This document shows positions 1-8,860 of a stretch of DNA of 64,000 nucleotides, in pieces (positions within the stretch are counted from its first letter, which is position 1; the number at the start of each line of letters is the position of its first letter). The notes beneath the pieces were generated by a model. That model was not told the DNA's origin. It did not search any database and saw nothing but the letters and a program-made list of their open reading frames with translations. Location: assembly GCF_025821665.1 (NCBI RefSeq), contig NZ_JACKSJ010000047.1, positions 1 through 64,000 of the forward strand, read 5' to 3'. The DNA comes from [Mycobacterium] manitobense (lineage in GTDB: Bacteria > Actinomycetota > Actinomycetes > Mycobacteriales > Mycobacteriaceae). The position numbers and the translations under genes are program-made.

Positions 1-393
1 GGCGGCCGAGGCGGGCTTCGGCGCCGGCCGGATGGGCGCGAACATCGGATTACGCGCAGCGGCAGTGGAATTCGCGGCGGGCGCGAGGGCGCTCGAGGGT
101 TCGGGAGCCGGCACCGCCGCAGGCGCGGCTGGAGCGGGAGTGTCGGCCACCGGACGCGCGGCCACCGGTTGAGCGGTCACCCGGGGTGCCGACGCGACCG
201 CAGCGGGACCCGGATCCTTCGCCGCCGCGCCGTCGGCAGGCTGCTGGCCGACCACCCAGATCAGCGCGCCCACCGCCGCGACGGCGATCGCCGTCGAGAC
301 GCCCGCGACGATCCGCGACGGGGTCAGCTGCTGCCGGACCCGGCCGGTGAGCGGCGTCGCCTGCCGGATCGGCTCGGTTGCCTCGTCGTCCAT
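1..393 (-). CDS. Membrane protein, N-terminal part only (Rv0686 position)
   Basis: Starts at the ATG complementary to 391-393 and stays open for 131 codons until it leaves the window, so the C-terminus is missing. Residues 1-27 are polar and cytoplasmic-looking, about residues 28-47 form one hydrophobic helix (IVAGVSTAIAVAAVGALIWV), and the rest is a long Ala/Pro-rich linker typical of an exported, surface-exposed stretch. This suggests a single-pass protein with an outside C-terminal domain. It lies downstream of tuf, where M. tuberculosis has the membrane protein Rv0686; orthology is inferred from position. It is separated from tuf by a strong terminator, so it is probably transcribed separately. 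No function can be assigned. Confidence 0.75.
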   Translation of the reverse strand, partial: MDDEATEPIRQATPLTGRVRQQLTPSRIVAGVSTAIAVAAVGALIWVVGQQPADGAAAKDPGPAAVASAPRVTAQPVAARPVADTPAPAAPAAVPAPEPSSALAPAANSTAAARNPMFAPIRPAPKPASAA

Positions 394-568
394 CTGATAC
401 CTCGACTCGTTGCGATCGGTCGTGCCCCGGGGTCGCGTGGGACGACACCGCACCCGGCAACGTATCACCGCCGAGGGCCGGGTGGACACCTCCATTTCCT
501 TGAATTCGCGAATTCCTCGGCGCGTTCGCACCTCACTCGACCCGAACCGGCGAGTACAGCAAAAGCAA

Positions 569-600
569 AGCGGCGCCCACCCTTTCGGGTGAGCGCCGCT
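569..600 (-). terminator. Intrinsic terminator of the str operon after tuf
   Basis: On the minus strand a 14-bp stem (one G-U pair) closes a GAAA tetraloop and is followed by TTGCTTTTGC. It begins about 29 bases after the tuf stop codon. It is a textbook rho-independent terminator and ends the rpsL-rpsG-fusA-tuf unit. Confidence 0.9.
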
Positions 601-628
601 AAGAGGCTTCCGATCGTCAGTAGGCGAA

Positions 629-1819
629 CTACTTGATGATCTTGGTGACCCGGCCGGCGCCGACGGTGCGGCCACCCTCACGGATCGCGAAGCGCAGGCC
701 GTCGTCCATGGCGACCGGCTGGATCAGCTTGACGCTGATGTCGGTGTTGTCACCGGGCATCACCATCTCGGTGCCCTCGGGCAGGGTCACCACACCGGTC
801 ACGTCCGTGGTCCGGAAGTAGAACTGCGGACGGTAGTTGTTGAAGAACGGCGTGTGCCGGCCGCCCTCGTCCTTGGACAGGATGTAGACCTGGCCCTCGA
901 AGTCGGTGTGCGGCGTGGTGGTGCCGGGCTTCACGACGACCTGGCCGCGCTCGACGTCCTCGCGCTTGATGCCACGCAGCAGCAGGCCGACGTTGTCACC
1001 GGCCTGACCCTGATCGAGCAGCTTGCGGAACATCTCCACACCGGTGACCGTGGTCTTGGTGGTGGTCGTCTTGATGCCGACGATCTCCACTTCCTCGTTC
1101 ACGTTGACCACGCCGCGCTCCACACGACCGGTGACCACGGTGCCGCGGCCGGTGATCGTGAAGACGTCCTCGACGGGCATCAGGAACGGCTTCTCGGTCT
1201 CGCGGACCGGGTCCGGGATGGACTCGTCGACGGCGGCCATCAGCTCGACGATCGACTCGACCCACTTCTCGTCGCCCTCGAGCGCCTTGAGCGCCGAGAC
1301 GCGAACGACCGGGGCGTCCTCGTCGAAGTCCTGTGCGGCCAGCAGCTCGCGGACCTCCATCTCGACGAGCTCGATGAGCTCCTCGTCGTCGACGGCGTCG
1401 GCCTTGTTCAGGGCGACCAGGATGTAGGGCACGCCGACCTGGCGGGCCAGCAGCACGTGCTCACGCGTCTGCGGCATCGGACCGTCGGTCGCGGCGACCA
1501 CGAGGATCGCGCCGTCCATCTGGGCGGCACCGGTGATCATGTTCTTGATGTAGTCCGCGTGGCCGGGAGCGTCCACGTGCGCATAGTGGCGCTTCTCGGT
1601 CTGGTACTCCACGTGGGAGATGTTGATCGTGATACCGCGCTGCCGCTCTTCAGGCGCATTGTCGATCTGGTCGAATGCGCGCGACTCGTTCAAATCGGGA
1701 TACTTGTCGTGCAGAACCTTGGTGATTGCTGCAGTAAGCGTCGTCTTGCCGTGGTCAACGTGACCGATGGTCCCGATGTTGACGTGCGGCTTCGTCCGCT
1801 CGAACTTCGCCTTCGCCAC
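629..1819 (-). CDS. tuf: Elongation factor Tu
   Basis: A full-length 396-residue EF-Tu, the GTPase that carries aminoacyl-tRNA to the ribosomal A site. The G1 P-loop GHVDHGKTT is at residues 19-27, the DAPGH switch II motif near residue 83, and NKAD lies in the GTPase domain, followed by the two beta-barrel domains. The start is GTG, preceded by a strong AGGAGG eight bases upstream. It is the last gene of the str operon, 85 bases after fusA, and is followed by a perfect hairpin terminator. No truncation or odd residues were seen. Confidence 0.99.
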   Translation of the reverse strand: MAKAKFERTKPHVNIGTIGHVDHGKTTLTAAITKVLHDKYPDLNESRAFDQIDNAPEERQRGITINISHVEYQTEKRHYAHVDAPGHADYIKNMITGAAQMDGAILVVAATDGPMPQTREHVLLARQVGVPYILVALNKADAVDDEELIELVEMEVRELLAAQDFDEDAPVVRVSALKALEGDEKWVESIVELMAAVDESIPDPVRETEKPFLMPVEDVFTITGRGTVVTGRVERGVVNVNEEVEIVGIKTTTTKTTVTGVEMFRKLLDQGQAGDNVGLLLRGIKREDVERGQVVVKPGTTTPHTDFEGQVYILSKDEGGRHTPFFNNYRPQFYFRTTDVTGVVTLPEGTEMVMPGDNTDISVKLIQPVAMDDGLRFAIREGGRTVGAGRVTKIIK

Positions 1820-1904
1820 TTCTGTGTCCTCCTGGACTTGTTGGTGCTTTGGTTAAAGCAGGTTGGTTTCTTCAGTTGTGGTCCGCGAAGACCGACAGGT
1901 CAGA

Positions 1905-4010
1905 CTACTGACCGGTCGCCTTCGCGATGATCTCCTTCGACACGTTCGCCGGAACCTCGGCGTACGAGTCGAACACCATGGAGTAGTTCGCCCGGCCCTG
2001 GGTCTTCGACCGCAGGTCGCCGACATAGCCGAACATCTCCGACAGCGGTACTTGCGCCTTCACGACGCGCGCACCGGAGCGCTCCTCCATGGCCTGGATC
2101 TGACCACGGCGGGAGTTCAGGTCGCCGATCACCTCACCCATGTAGTCCTCGGGTGTGGTCACCTCGACCGCCATGATCGGCTCGAGAATCGTCGGCTGTG
2201 CAGCCTGGGCCGCCTTCTTGAGCACCTGCGAGCCGGCGACCTTGAAGGCCATTTCCGACGAGTCGACCTCGTGGTAGGCGCCGTCGAGCAGCGTCACCTT
2301 CAGGTTGACCAGCGGGTAGCCGGCCAGCACGCCGTACTGCATGGCGTCCTGGGCGCCCGCGTCCACCGATGGGATGTACTCGCGGGGGATGCGGCCACCG
2401 GTGACCTTGTTCTCGAACTCGTAGGTGGCACCGTCCTCGCCGGTGAACGGCTCGATGGAGATGAGCACCTTCGCGAACTGGCCGGAGCCACCCGTCTGCT
2501 TCTTGTGGGTGAACTCGACCTTGTCGACCGCGCGCTTGATGGTCTCCTTGTAGGCGACCTGCGGCTTGCCGACGTTGGCCTCGACCTTGAACTCGCGCTT
2601 CATGCGGTCGACCAGGATGTCGAGGTGCAGCTCGCCCATGCCGCCGATGACGGTCTGGCCGGTCTCCTGATCCAGGTGCACCTTGAAGGTCGGATCCTCC
2701 TCGGCCAGCTTCTGGATCGCGGTGCCCAGCTTCTCCTGGTCGCTCTTGGTCTTGGGCTCGATGGCCACCTCGATCACCGGATCGGGGAAGGTCATCGACT
2801 CGAGCACGACCTGGTGATTCGAATCGCTCAGGGTGTCACCGGTGGTGGTGTCCTTGAGGCCGATCACCGCGTAGATGTGCCCGGCGGACGCCGTCTCGAC
2901 CGGGTTCTCCTTGTTCGAGTGCATCTGGAACAGCTTGCCCAGCCGCTCCTTCTTGCCCTTGGTCGCGTTGATGACCTGCGAGCCGGAGTCGACCTTGCCC
3001 GAGTACACCCGGACGTAGGTCAGCTTGCCGAAGAACGGGTGCGTGGCGACCTTGAAGGCCAACCCGGAGAACGGCTCCTCGGTGGACGGCTTGCGGACGA
3101 TCTCCTCGTCCTCCTTGCCGGGCGCGTGGCCGACGGCAGGCGGGACGTCCAGCGGCGACGGGAGGTAGTCGATCACCGCGTCGAGCATGGGCTGCACGCC
3201 CTTGTTCTTGAACGCGCTGCCGCACAACACCAGGTAGGCCTGCGAGCTGATGGTCAGCTTGCGCAGTGCACCCTTGACCTCGTCGATGGACAGTTCCTCG
3301 CCACCGAAATACTTCTCGAGCAGCGCCTCGTCGGTCTCGGCGACGGCCTCGAGCAGCTTGGTGCGGTACTCGTCGGCCCGCTCCTGGAGATCGGCCGGGA
3401 TGTCGATGGTCTCGTAGGTCTCACCGAGCTTGGTCTCGCCACGCCACACCTTGGCGTTCATCTCGACCAGGTCGACGACGCCCTCGAATTCGCCCTCGGA
3501 GCCGATCGGGATCTGGATCGGGATCACATTGGCGCCGAGGCGGTCCTCCATGGTCTTGACCGAGAAGTAGAAGTCCGCGCCGATCTTGTCCATCTTGTTG
3601 ACGAAGCAGATGCGGGGAACGTCGTACTTGTCGGCCTGACGCCAGACCTGCTCGGACTGGGGCTCCACGCCCTCCTTGCCGTCGAAGACGGCCACGGCAC
3701 CGTCGAGCACGCGCAGGCTGCGCTCCACCTCGACGGTGAAGTCGACGTGCCCGGGGGTGTCGATGATGTTGATCTGGTTGTCTTTCCAGAAGCAGGTGGT
3801 GGCCGCGGAGGTGATGGTGATCCCCCGCTCCTGCTCCTGCTCCATCCAGTCCATGGTGGCGGCGCCGTCGTGCACCTCACCGATCTTGTAGCTGATACCG
3901 GTGTAGTAGAGGATGCGCTCGGTCGTCGTCGTCTTACCGGCGTCGATGTGCGCCATGATGCCGATGTTGCGGACCTTGGTCAGGTCGGTCAACACGTCCT
4001 TCTGTGCCAC
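1905..4010 (-). CDS. fusA: Elongation factor G
   Basis: A 701-residue EF-G, the translocase GTPase of translation, with the usual length for the family. The P-loop AHIDAGKTT is at residues 20-28, DTPGHVDF and NKMDK follow in the GTPase domain, and the C-terminal domains IV-V include the GRRGQIQ-type segment. The start codon is GTG with a GAGAAGA-like ribosome binding site. It sits between rpsG (101-base gap) and tuf in the conserved str operon order. It is the canonical fusA1 and not a ribosome-protection paralogue, judging by its position and completeness. Confidence 0.99.
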   Translation of the reverse strand: MAQKDVLTDLTKVRNIGIMAHIDAGKTTTTERILYYTGISYKIGEVHDGAATMDWMEQEQERGITITSAATTCFWKDNQINIIDTPGHVDFTVEVERSLRVLDGAVAVFDGKEGVEPQSEQVWRQADKYDVPRICFVNKMDKIGADFYFSVKTMEDRLGANVIPIQIPIGSEGEFEGVVDLVEMNAKVWRGETKLGETYETIDIPADLQERADEYRTKLLEAVAETDEALLEKYFGGEELSIDEVKGALRKLTISSQAYLVLCGSAFKNKGVQPMLDAVIDYLPSPLDVPPAVGHAPGKEDEEIVRKPSTEEPFSGLAFKVATHPFFGKLTYVRVYSGKVDSGSQVINATKGKKERLGKLFQMHSNKENPVETASAGHIYAVIGLKDTTTGDTLSDSNHQVVLESMTFPDPVIEVAIEPKTKSDQEKLGTAIQKLAEEDPTFKVHLDQETGQTVIGGMGELHLDILVDRMKREFKVEANVGKPQVAYKETIKRAVDKVEFTHKKQTGGSGQFAKVLISIEPFTGEDGATYEFENKVTGGRIPREYIPSVDAGAQDAMQYGVLAGYPLVNLKVTLLDGAYHEVDSSEMAFKVAGSQVLKKAAQAAQPTILEPIMAVEVTTPEDYMGEVIGDLNSRRGQIQAMEERSGARVVKAQVPLSEMFGYVGDLRSKTQGRANYSMVFDSYAEVPANVSKEIIAKATGQ

Positions 4011-4111
4011 AGAAGTCTTCTCTTTCGCTTGCGTGGTGGGTGTCTGTTCAGTGCGCCGGACCGCATCGCTGCCGCCCGGGGGCGGCTCCGGAGTGCCGCC
4101 GGCGCGTTAGG

Positions 4112-4582
4112 TCACCAGCGGTAGTGCGCGAAGGCCCGGTTCGCCTCGGCCATCTTGTGGGTGTCTTCCCGTCGCTTGACGGCGGCACCCAGGCCGTTGC
4201 TGGCGTCGAGGATCTCGTTCGCCAGGCGCTCGACCATGGTCTTCTCACGACGCTGCTTGGAGAAGCTGACCAGCCAGCGCAGCGCCAGCGTGACCGACCG
4301 CTCCGGCCGGACCTCGACGGGCACCTGGTAGGTGGCGCCACCGACGCGACGGCTGCGGACCTCGAGTGCGGGCTTGACGTTGTCCATCGCCCGCTTGAGG
4401 GTGACCACAGGATCGGTGCCGGTCTTGTCGCGAGCCTGTTCGAGCGCACCATAAACAATGCGTTCTGCCAGCGATTTCTTCCCGTCCAGCAGCACCTTGT
4501 TGACCAGCTGGGTGACCAGCTGCGACCCGTAGACCGGGTCGTTGACCAACGGACGCTTGGGCGCGGGTCCCTTGCGTGGCAT
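4112..4582 (-). CDS. rpsG: 30S ribosomal protein S7
   Basis: A 156-residue S7, the 16S rRNA 3' domain assembly protein, beginning [12 protein letters not shown] as in other mycobacteria. The ATG overlaps the rpsL stop codon (TGATG), so translation is probably coupled to S12. The open frame extends further upstream, but only this ATG gives the family length and N-terminus. The C-terminal FAHYRW ending is intact. Confidence 0.98.
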   Translation of the reverse strand: MPRKGPAPKRPLVNDPVYGSQLVTQLVNKVLLDGKKSLAERIVYGALEQARDKTGTDPVVTLKRAMDNVKPALEVRSRRVGGATYQVPVEVRPERSVTLALRWLVSFSKQRREKTMVERLANEILDASNGLGAAVKRREDTHKMAEANRAFAHYRW

Positions 4583-4956
4583 CAGCTCTTCTCCTTCTTG
4601 GCGCCGTAACGGCTGCGGGCCTGCTTGCGGTTCTTCACGCCCTGGGTGTCGAGCGAGCCGCGGATGATCTTGTAACGCACACCCGGAAGGTCCTTCACAC
4701 GACCGCCGCGCACCAGCACCATCGAGTGCTCCTGCAGGTTGTGGCCCTCGCCCGGGATGTAGGCGGTGACCTCGACCGCGCTGGTCAGCTTGACGCGCGC
4801 GACCTTCCGAAGCGCCGAGTTCGGCTTCTTCGGGGTGGTCGTGTACACGCGGGTGCACACGCCGCGGCGCTGCGGGCTGCCCTTGAGGGCCGCGGTCTTG
4901 ACCTTGGCGATCTTGTCGCGGCGACCCTTGCGGACCAGCTGGTTGATGGTTGGCAT
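4582..4956 (-). CDS. rpsL: 30S ribosomal protein S12
   Basis: A 124-residue S12 of the decoding centre and first gene of the str operon. The streptomycin-relevant residues are the sensitive wild type: Lys43 in [10 protein letters not shown] and Lys88 in GRVKDLPG. The ATG is preceded by AGGAAG. An approximately 200-base leader separates it from a good sigma-A-like promoter at 5170-5199. Confidence 0.99.
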   Translation of the reverse strand: MPTINQLVRKGRRDKIAKVKTAALKGSPQRRGVCTRVYTTTPKKPNSALRKVARVKLTSAVEVTAYIPGEGHNLQEHSMVLVRGGRVKDLPGVRYKIIRGSLDTQGVKNRKQARSRYGAKKEKS

Positions 4957-5108
4957 GTACCGGCTTCCTGTGTTCGTTCTCGGTTCGATCTCAGTGCTTC
5001 GTTTTCAAGTCTCTGTACTGCAGTTTCGCCACGCTCGCCCACCCCGCGACCGGGCGTGTCGCACGCGCTCGCACCGGAGGGATTCCGATGCGTGTTAGAC
5101 ATGCGAAT

Positions 5109-5156
5109 TGGCCCGGCGTGCGGGCATGCGAACACCGCATGCGCCTCTATGGGCCA
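5109..5156 (-). promoter_or_regulatory. Stem-loop at the 5' end of the rpsL leader
   Basis: GCATGCG (5124-5130) and CGCATGC (5136-5142) form a perfect 7-bp inner stem with a 5-base loop. TGGCCC (5109-5114) and GGGCCA (5151-5156) form an outer 6-bp stem. If transcription starts about seven bases after the predicted -10, this structure occupies the first 50 or so bases of the str mRNA. A role in RNA stability or attenuation is inference. Confidence 0.45.
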
Positions 5157-5169
5157 GGCACGGTCTCCC

Positions 5170-5199
5170 ACGATACCAGGGTGGCCCGCGCCGAACCAA
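5170..5199 (-). promoter_or_regulatory. Predicted housekeeping promoter of rpsL-rpsG-fusA-tuf
   Basis: On the minus strand, TTGGTT (5194-5199) and TATCGT (5170-5175) are separated by 18 bases, with TG directly upstream in extended -10 style. It gives a leader of about 207 bases before rpsL. The same spacing is seen upstream of rplJ at 28974-29003. Confidence 0.55.
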
Positions 5200-5249
5200 A
5201 ACGTGTCCGGAGCCCACGCATCAGCCGGATCTTCGCGAACGCCGCGGCC

Positions 5250-5885
5250 TTACCGCAGGTCAGCGCCTACCCCGGAGCGGAGCTCCATTCCGGAGGCCAG
5301 CCGCAGCACCATGTCGGTGAACACGGTGTCGGTGTCGATGCCGCGCATGACGCCCGTCATCTCCAACAGTACGAAGCCGTGCATCGCCGACCAGAACTCC
5401 AGTGCGGCGTAGAACGCGTCCTCGCCTTCGAGGCCGTAGGACGCCAGCACCTCGATCACCGGGGCGGCGGCCGCCCTGGTCGCCTCGGTGAACTCCGGGT
5501 CGTCGCCGCCGAGCGGCATCCGGGTGAAGGCGGAGTACCGGCCGGGGTGGTGGTGGGCGTAGCTGCGGTAGGCGCTCGCCATCGCCATCACGGCGTCGTC
5601 GCGGGTGCGGCCCTGACCGACGGTGTTGAGCATGTCGATGATGTCACCGACCACCCGCATCCGGACCGTGCGCCGCAGGTCGTCGAGGCTGTGCACGTGG
5701 TTGTACAGCGACGGCCCCTTGGTGCCGAGCTGGTTGGCTAGGGCGTTGATGGTCAGTGAGTCCCAGCCGTCGCGGTCCAGGAATGTCAGCGCCGCGTTGA
5801 CGATGGCGTCGCGGCTCAGCCGCGCGGCGCGGGCCGGCGGGCGCGATCGGCCGCCCGCCGATTGCGGTTCCGGCCGACCTGCCAT
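5250..5885 (-). CDS. TetR family transcriptional regulator (Rv0681-like)
   Basis: A 211-residue regulator. Residues about 25-70 form the TetR helix-turn-helix (RDAIVNAALTFLDRDGWDSL, then GTKGPSLYNHVHS), followed by a C-terminal ligand domain with the TetR_C_33-like run SYAHHHPGRYSAF. The ATG at 5885 is chosen because GGAGGGG lies ten bases upstream; a TTG three codons earlier is too close to that site. It lies upstream of rpsL where M. tuberculosis has Rv0681. A perfect 8-bp-arm palindrome at 5936-5958 just upstream is a likely autoregulatory operator. The ligand and targets are unknown. Confidence 0.92.
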   Translation of the reverse strand: MAGRPEPQSAGGRSRPPARAARLSRDAIVNAALTFLDRDGWDSLTINALANQLGTKGPSLYNHVHSLDDLRRTVRMRVVGDIIDMLNTVGQGRTRDDAVMAMASAYRSYAHHHPGRYSAFTRMPLGGDDPEFTEATRAAAAPVIEVLASYGLEGEDAFYAALEFWSAMHGFVLLEMTGVMRGIDTDTVFTDMVLRLASGMELRSGVGADLR

Positions 5886-5935
5886 CTGTTTCAATCCCCT
5901 CCGACTCGCATGCGGCCCCGCAAAAGGGGGCAGCG

Positions 5936-5958
5936 CGAAACTAACACCTCTAGTTTCG
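5936..5958. promoter_or_regulatory. Palindromic operator candidate for the adjacent TetR
   Basis: CGAAACTA and TAGTTTCG are perfect inverted repeats separated by seven bases. The site is about 50 bases upstream of the TetR start and five bases beyond the stop codon of the upstream DUF3558 gene. Size and position fit a TetR dimer site; binding is inferred. Confidence 0.6.
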
Positions 5959-5963
5959 ACTGG

Positions 5964-6503
5964 TCAGTTGACTCGCTGCTGGCTGAGCTCGGCGAGTCGC
6001 TCGGTGATCTCGCACAGGTCGGGCAGCGTGGCCGGGTTCATGGTCTGGATCGACCAGGTGATGACGTCCCTGCCCTTGGCCACGTAGATGCTGCAGGCGT
6101 TGTCGTCGGCGGCCCGGAAGCCCTTGTTGCCGTCGAGCGTCAACTCGGTCAGGCTGCGGCCGGCGCGCTGTTCGAGGGTGCGCTCGGTGTCCATGTCGCT
6201 GCCCCGGTACCACCAGGTGGAGATGCCCATCCCTACGCCGAAGGTGCCGATCACCGAGTTCTCCTGCCAGAAGCAGCCGGCATCGCCCTCGACCACCTTG
6301 GTGAACAGCGACGCCCCTGTCGCCTCGGTGACGTCGGCGTCGGTGATGCCGTTGCACGCACCGCCGCGGAAGCCGCCGTCGGTGGAGGTCGGCGACGCAG
6401 CGGGCGGGTCGGCCTGCTCGGCGTCACCACAGCCGGTCAGTACGGAGGCGGCCAGCACCGCGACCGCGGCCGGCGCGGCCCACACCTTGGAGATCGTGGT
6501 CAT
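5964..6503 (-). CDS. DUF3558 family lipoprotein
   Basis: A 179-residue secreted lipoprotein. The N-terminus has a hydrophobic signal ending in the lipobox LTGC (Cys at about residue 25), followed by a Pro/Ser/Thr linker and a DUF3558-type globular domain with two conserved-looking cysteines (GGACNGIT, DAGCFW). DUF3558 lipoproteins are common in actinobacteria and mostly uncharacterised. It lies 10 bases downstream of a second DUF3558 lipoprotein, so the two probably form an operon. These two genes run opposite to the neighbouring DUF3060 genes. Confidence 0.88.
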   Translation of the reverse strand: MTTISKVWAAPAAVAVLAASVLTGCGDAEQADPPAASPTSTDGGFRGGACNGITDADVTEATGASLFTKVVEGDAGCFWQENSVIGTFGVGMGISTWWYRGSDMDTERTLEQRAGRSLTELTLDGNKGFRAADDNACSIYVAKGRDVITWSIQTMNPATLPDLCEITERLAELSQQRVN

Positions 6504-6513
6504 GGTCGGCGTC

Positions 6514-7056
6514 TCACATGTCCGACGACAGCGTGGCCGTGAGGAGTTTCTGGGCGTCCGTGCAGGGGTCGCCGTCGGCCTGGTCGCGCAGCTGCACCCA
6601 CCAGCTCAGCACACCGGTGCCCGCGGCCGCGGTCGCCGAACAGGCCGCGCCGGTGGTGTCGCGGCGCGCGAGGAAGGCCTGGTGCCGCTCCACCAGTACG
6701 TCGGTGATGTCGGCATCGCGCTGTTCGGCCACCTGGCGCTCGCGGTCCAGCGTGCCGGTCTCGAACCACGAGTACGTGACGTCGAGCATCGCCGAGCCGC
6801 GGGACAGTACGTACTGGCACACCGCGCCGCTGTAGGGCCGCGTCACGTTCTCGGCGCCGAGCGTCTCCTGGATCGAGGTGTCCAACAGCAGCCCACAGCG
6901 GTCCTCGATGTAGCCGTAGCTGCGGTCGGGGTCCGGGACGCCGGGCATGGCCCGCTCGGCGCTGCCGGTCACGGTCTGCGCGCAGCCGGCGGCAACGGTC
7001 ATCGCGGTGACCGCCGCAGCCGTCGCCGCCACAACAGGATTGACACGCCGTCGCAT
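6514..7056 (-). CDS. DUF3558 family lipoprotein
   Basis: A 180-residue paralogue of the neighbouring lipoprotein. The start MRRRVNPVVAATAAAVT gives a short signal peptide ending in the lipobox VAAGC. The mature part carries the DUF3558-like pattern YGYIEDRCGLLLD, then GAVCQYV and tryptophan-containing strands. It is the promoter-proximal gene of the pair and diverges from the DUF3060 gene at 7225, with a 168-base shared regulatory region. Its role is unknown; an envelope location follows from the lipobox. Confidence 0.88.
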   Translation of the reverse strand: MRRRVNPVVAATAAAVTAMTVAAGCAQTVTGSAERAMPGVPDPDRSYGYIEDRCGLLLDTSIQETLGAENVTRPYSGAVCQYVLSRGSAMLDVTYSWFETGTLDRERQVAEQRDADITDVLVERHQAFLARRDTTGAACSATAAAGTGVLSWWVQLRDQADGDPCTDAQKLLTATLSSDM

Positions 7057-7224
7057 CGCACCAACACGCTACCCAGCGCGGACGCCGTACGCGACCCGGG
7101 CTTGCGGCCCTGCGCTCGACGGTGCCGCCCCGAAGCGGCGAAGCACTGCCGCGAACCACGGCGAGCGACGTACGCTTCCCCCATCGGGGTTCGGACAGCG
7201 GTGGGTGAAGCGAAGGGGACGGGC

Positions 7225-7602
7225 GTGGGAGCAGTCGCGGTGGGCCGGGTTCTGGCGTCATGCCTCGTCGTGATCCCGCTCGCGGTCGCGGCCGGTGGCG
7301 GCGTCGCACAGGCCAAGAACGGCGACACCCATATCAACGGGATAGGCGTCGAACGGACACTGGACTGCAACGACTCGACGCTGCACGTGATGGGCAGCGG
7401 CCACAGGATCACCGCGCTGGGCAGCTGCTGGGCGGTGACCGTGCAGGGTTCGGGCAACATCGTTGTCGCCGACAACGTCGTCAACGACATCACCGTCTAC
7501 GGCTGGGACCAGACCGTCTTCTTCAAGAATGGCGAGCCCGTGCTGTGGGACCGCGGGCGCGAGCTGGGGATGACCAACCGCCTCAGCCGCGTGCCGGCCT
7601 GA
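7225..7602 (+). CDS. DUF3060 family secreted protein (Rv0680c-like)
   Basis: A 125-residue exported protein. The GTG at 7225 follows AAGGGG at a good distance and gives a clean signal peptide (VLASCLVVIPLAVAAGGGVAQA). The mature part is built from short repeats of the type GSGHRITALGSC and GSGNIVVADNVVND, a pattern expected to coil into a small beta-solenoid (DUF3060). It lacks a lipobox. Length and position match the 124-residue M. tuberculosis Rv0680c. A related lipoprotein follows 38 bases downstream. Confidence 0.82.
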   Translation: MGAVAVGRVLASCLVVIPLAVAAGGGVAQAKNGDTHINGIGVERTLDCNDSTLHVMGSGHRITALGSCWAVTVQGSGNIVVADNVVNDITVYGWDQTVFFKNGEPVLWDRGRELGMTNRLSRVPA

Positions 7603-7640
7603 TAATTCTCATCACCTCTCGACGGGAGAAGCGAGGAATC

Positions 7641-8051
7641 ATGCGCGCGTATTTCACCGGGCCCGCGGTGGCCACCGTCGCCGTGGCGGCAGCACTCGGA
7701 CTGGCCGGCTGCGGTTCGGAGAGCTCGGACACCACCACACCGACGGCGACGGCAGGCAGTTCGGGCGCACAGGTCGAGATCGGCAACACCATCAACTACG
7801 GCTCGATCGGCAACACCGCCGACGTCGACTGCGCTGACGGGAAGTCACTCAACGTCGGCGGCTCGAACAACACGCTGACGGTGAAGGGCACCTGCTCGAA
7901 CGTCAACATCGGCGGCACCGACAACACGATCAACTTCGAGCGGGTCGACAAGGAGATCAGCGTCGTCGGGTTGAACAACACGATCACCTATAAGGACGGC
8001 GAGCCGAAGATCAACGACACCGGGTCGAACAACAAGATCGACAAGGGCTGA
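7641..8051 (+). CDS. DUF3060 family lipoprotein (Rv0679c-like)
   Basis: A 136-residue lipoprotein. The ATG follows GAGGA, and the signal peptide ends in LAGC at about residue 22. After a Ser/Thr-rich linker come tandem strand repeats (SIGNTADVDC, VGGSNNTLTVKGTC, IGGTDNTINF, VVGLNNTITY, DTGSNNKID), indicating a short beta-solenoid. The start lies well inside a longer open frame; only this one gives a lipobox. As I recall, the M. tuberculosis protein in this place, Rv0679c, was reported to associate with lipoarabinomannan, so a cell-envelope role is plausible. Convergent with the echA gene at 8067. Confidence 0.85.
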   Translation: MRAYFTGPAVATVAVAAALGLAGCGSESSDTTTPTATAGSSGAQVEIGNTINYGSIGNTADVDCADGKSLNVGGSNNTLTVKGTCSNVNIGGTDNTINFERVDKEISVVGLNNTITYKDGEPKINDTGSNNKIDKG

Positions 8052-8066
8052 CCTCGCGGAGGTCGC

Positions 8067-8831
8067 TCAGGCGCCTGCGCCGTGGCGGCCGGCGCCCGCG
8101 GCGAACCTGCTGGCGCCCTCGAGCGCCTCGTGCTTCACCCGGGAAATGCTGGCGAACTCGTAATCCATTGCGGCGGAATCTGATTCGCCCCACTGATGCA
8201 GCGCCGAAAGCCGGTCCGAGCGCATGCACTGCTGTGGCAGCGCGGCCAGTTCGGCGGCCAGTTCCTCGGCCCGCCTGCGCCCCTCGCCCTTCGGCACCAC
8301 CCGGTTGGCGAGGCCGATCGCGTACGCCTCGTCGGCGGTCACCGCACGCCCGGTCAGGATGAGGTCCATCGCCCGGCTGTGGCCGATCAGCCGAGGCAAC
8401 CGGACGGTGCCGCCGTCGATCAGCGGCACTCCCCAGCGCCGGCAGAACACGCCCATCACGGCGTCCTGCTCGACCACCCGAAGGTCGCACCACAGCGCGA
8501 GTTCGAGCCCACCCGCGACGGCGTGACCGCTGATCGCCGCGATCACCGGCTTGCTCAACTCCATCCGCGTCGGCCCCATCGGCCCCGGTCCGGTGCGGTG
8601 CACGGGGTTGGCGTCCGGGGTGCCGAAGGCCTTGAGATCCGCTCCCGCGCAGAACGTTCCGTTCTCGCCGTACAGCACTGCCACCGAGGCCGACTCGTCG
8701 CGGTCGAATTCGTCGAAGGCCGTGAACAGCGCCTCGGCGGTGGGCCTGTTGACCGCGTTGCGCGCCGCGGGCCGGTCGATGATGACGGTGGTGACCGGGC
8801 CGTCGCGCTCCACCCGTACCGGTGCTGTCAT
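8067..8831 (-). CDS. Enoyl-CoA hydratase/isomerase family protein (EchA5-like)
   Basis: A 254-residue crotonase-fold protein that likely acts on acyl-CoA thioesters in beta-oxidation-type metabolism. The CoA-binding oxyanion segment NGTFCAGADLKAFG and the second oxyanion glycine in ISGHAVAGGLELAL are present, as is GVPLIDGGTVRLPRLIG. It is the last gene of the fadE8-echA4-PaaX-echA cluster, 29 bases after the PaaX-like regulator. The position is that of M. tuberculosis echA5 (Rv0675); substrate cannot be deduced. Confidence 0.93.
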   Translation of the reverse strand: MTAPVRVERDGPVTTVIIDRPAARNAVNRPTAEALFTAFDEFDRDESASVAVLYGENGTFCAGADLKAFGTPDANPVHRTGPGPMGPTRMELSKPVIAAISGHAVAGGLELALWCDLRVVEQDAVMGVFCRRWGVPLIDGGTVRLPRLIGHSRAMDLILTGRAVTADEAYAIGLANRVVPKGEGRRRAEELAAELAALPQQCMRSDRLSALHQWGESDSAAMDYEFASISRVKHEALEGASRFAAGAGRHGAGA

Positions 8832-8860
8832 GGCTTCTCCTCAGTTCGGCGTTGCTTCGG

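Noticed and set aside
1863..4124. 753-codon plus-strand open frame opposite fusA
   Set aside because: Shadow of fusA; no recognisable protein features.
4950..5741. Plus-strand open frames across the rpsL promoter and TetR gene
   Set aside because: They run antisense through rpsL leader and TetR with no protein-like pattern.
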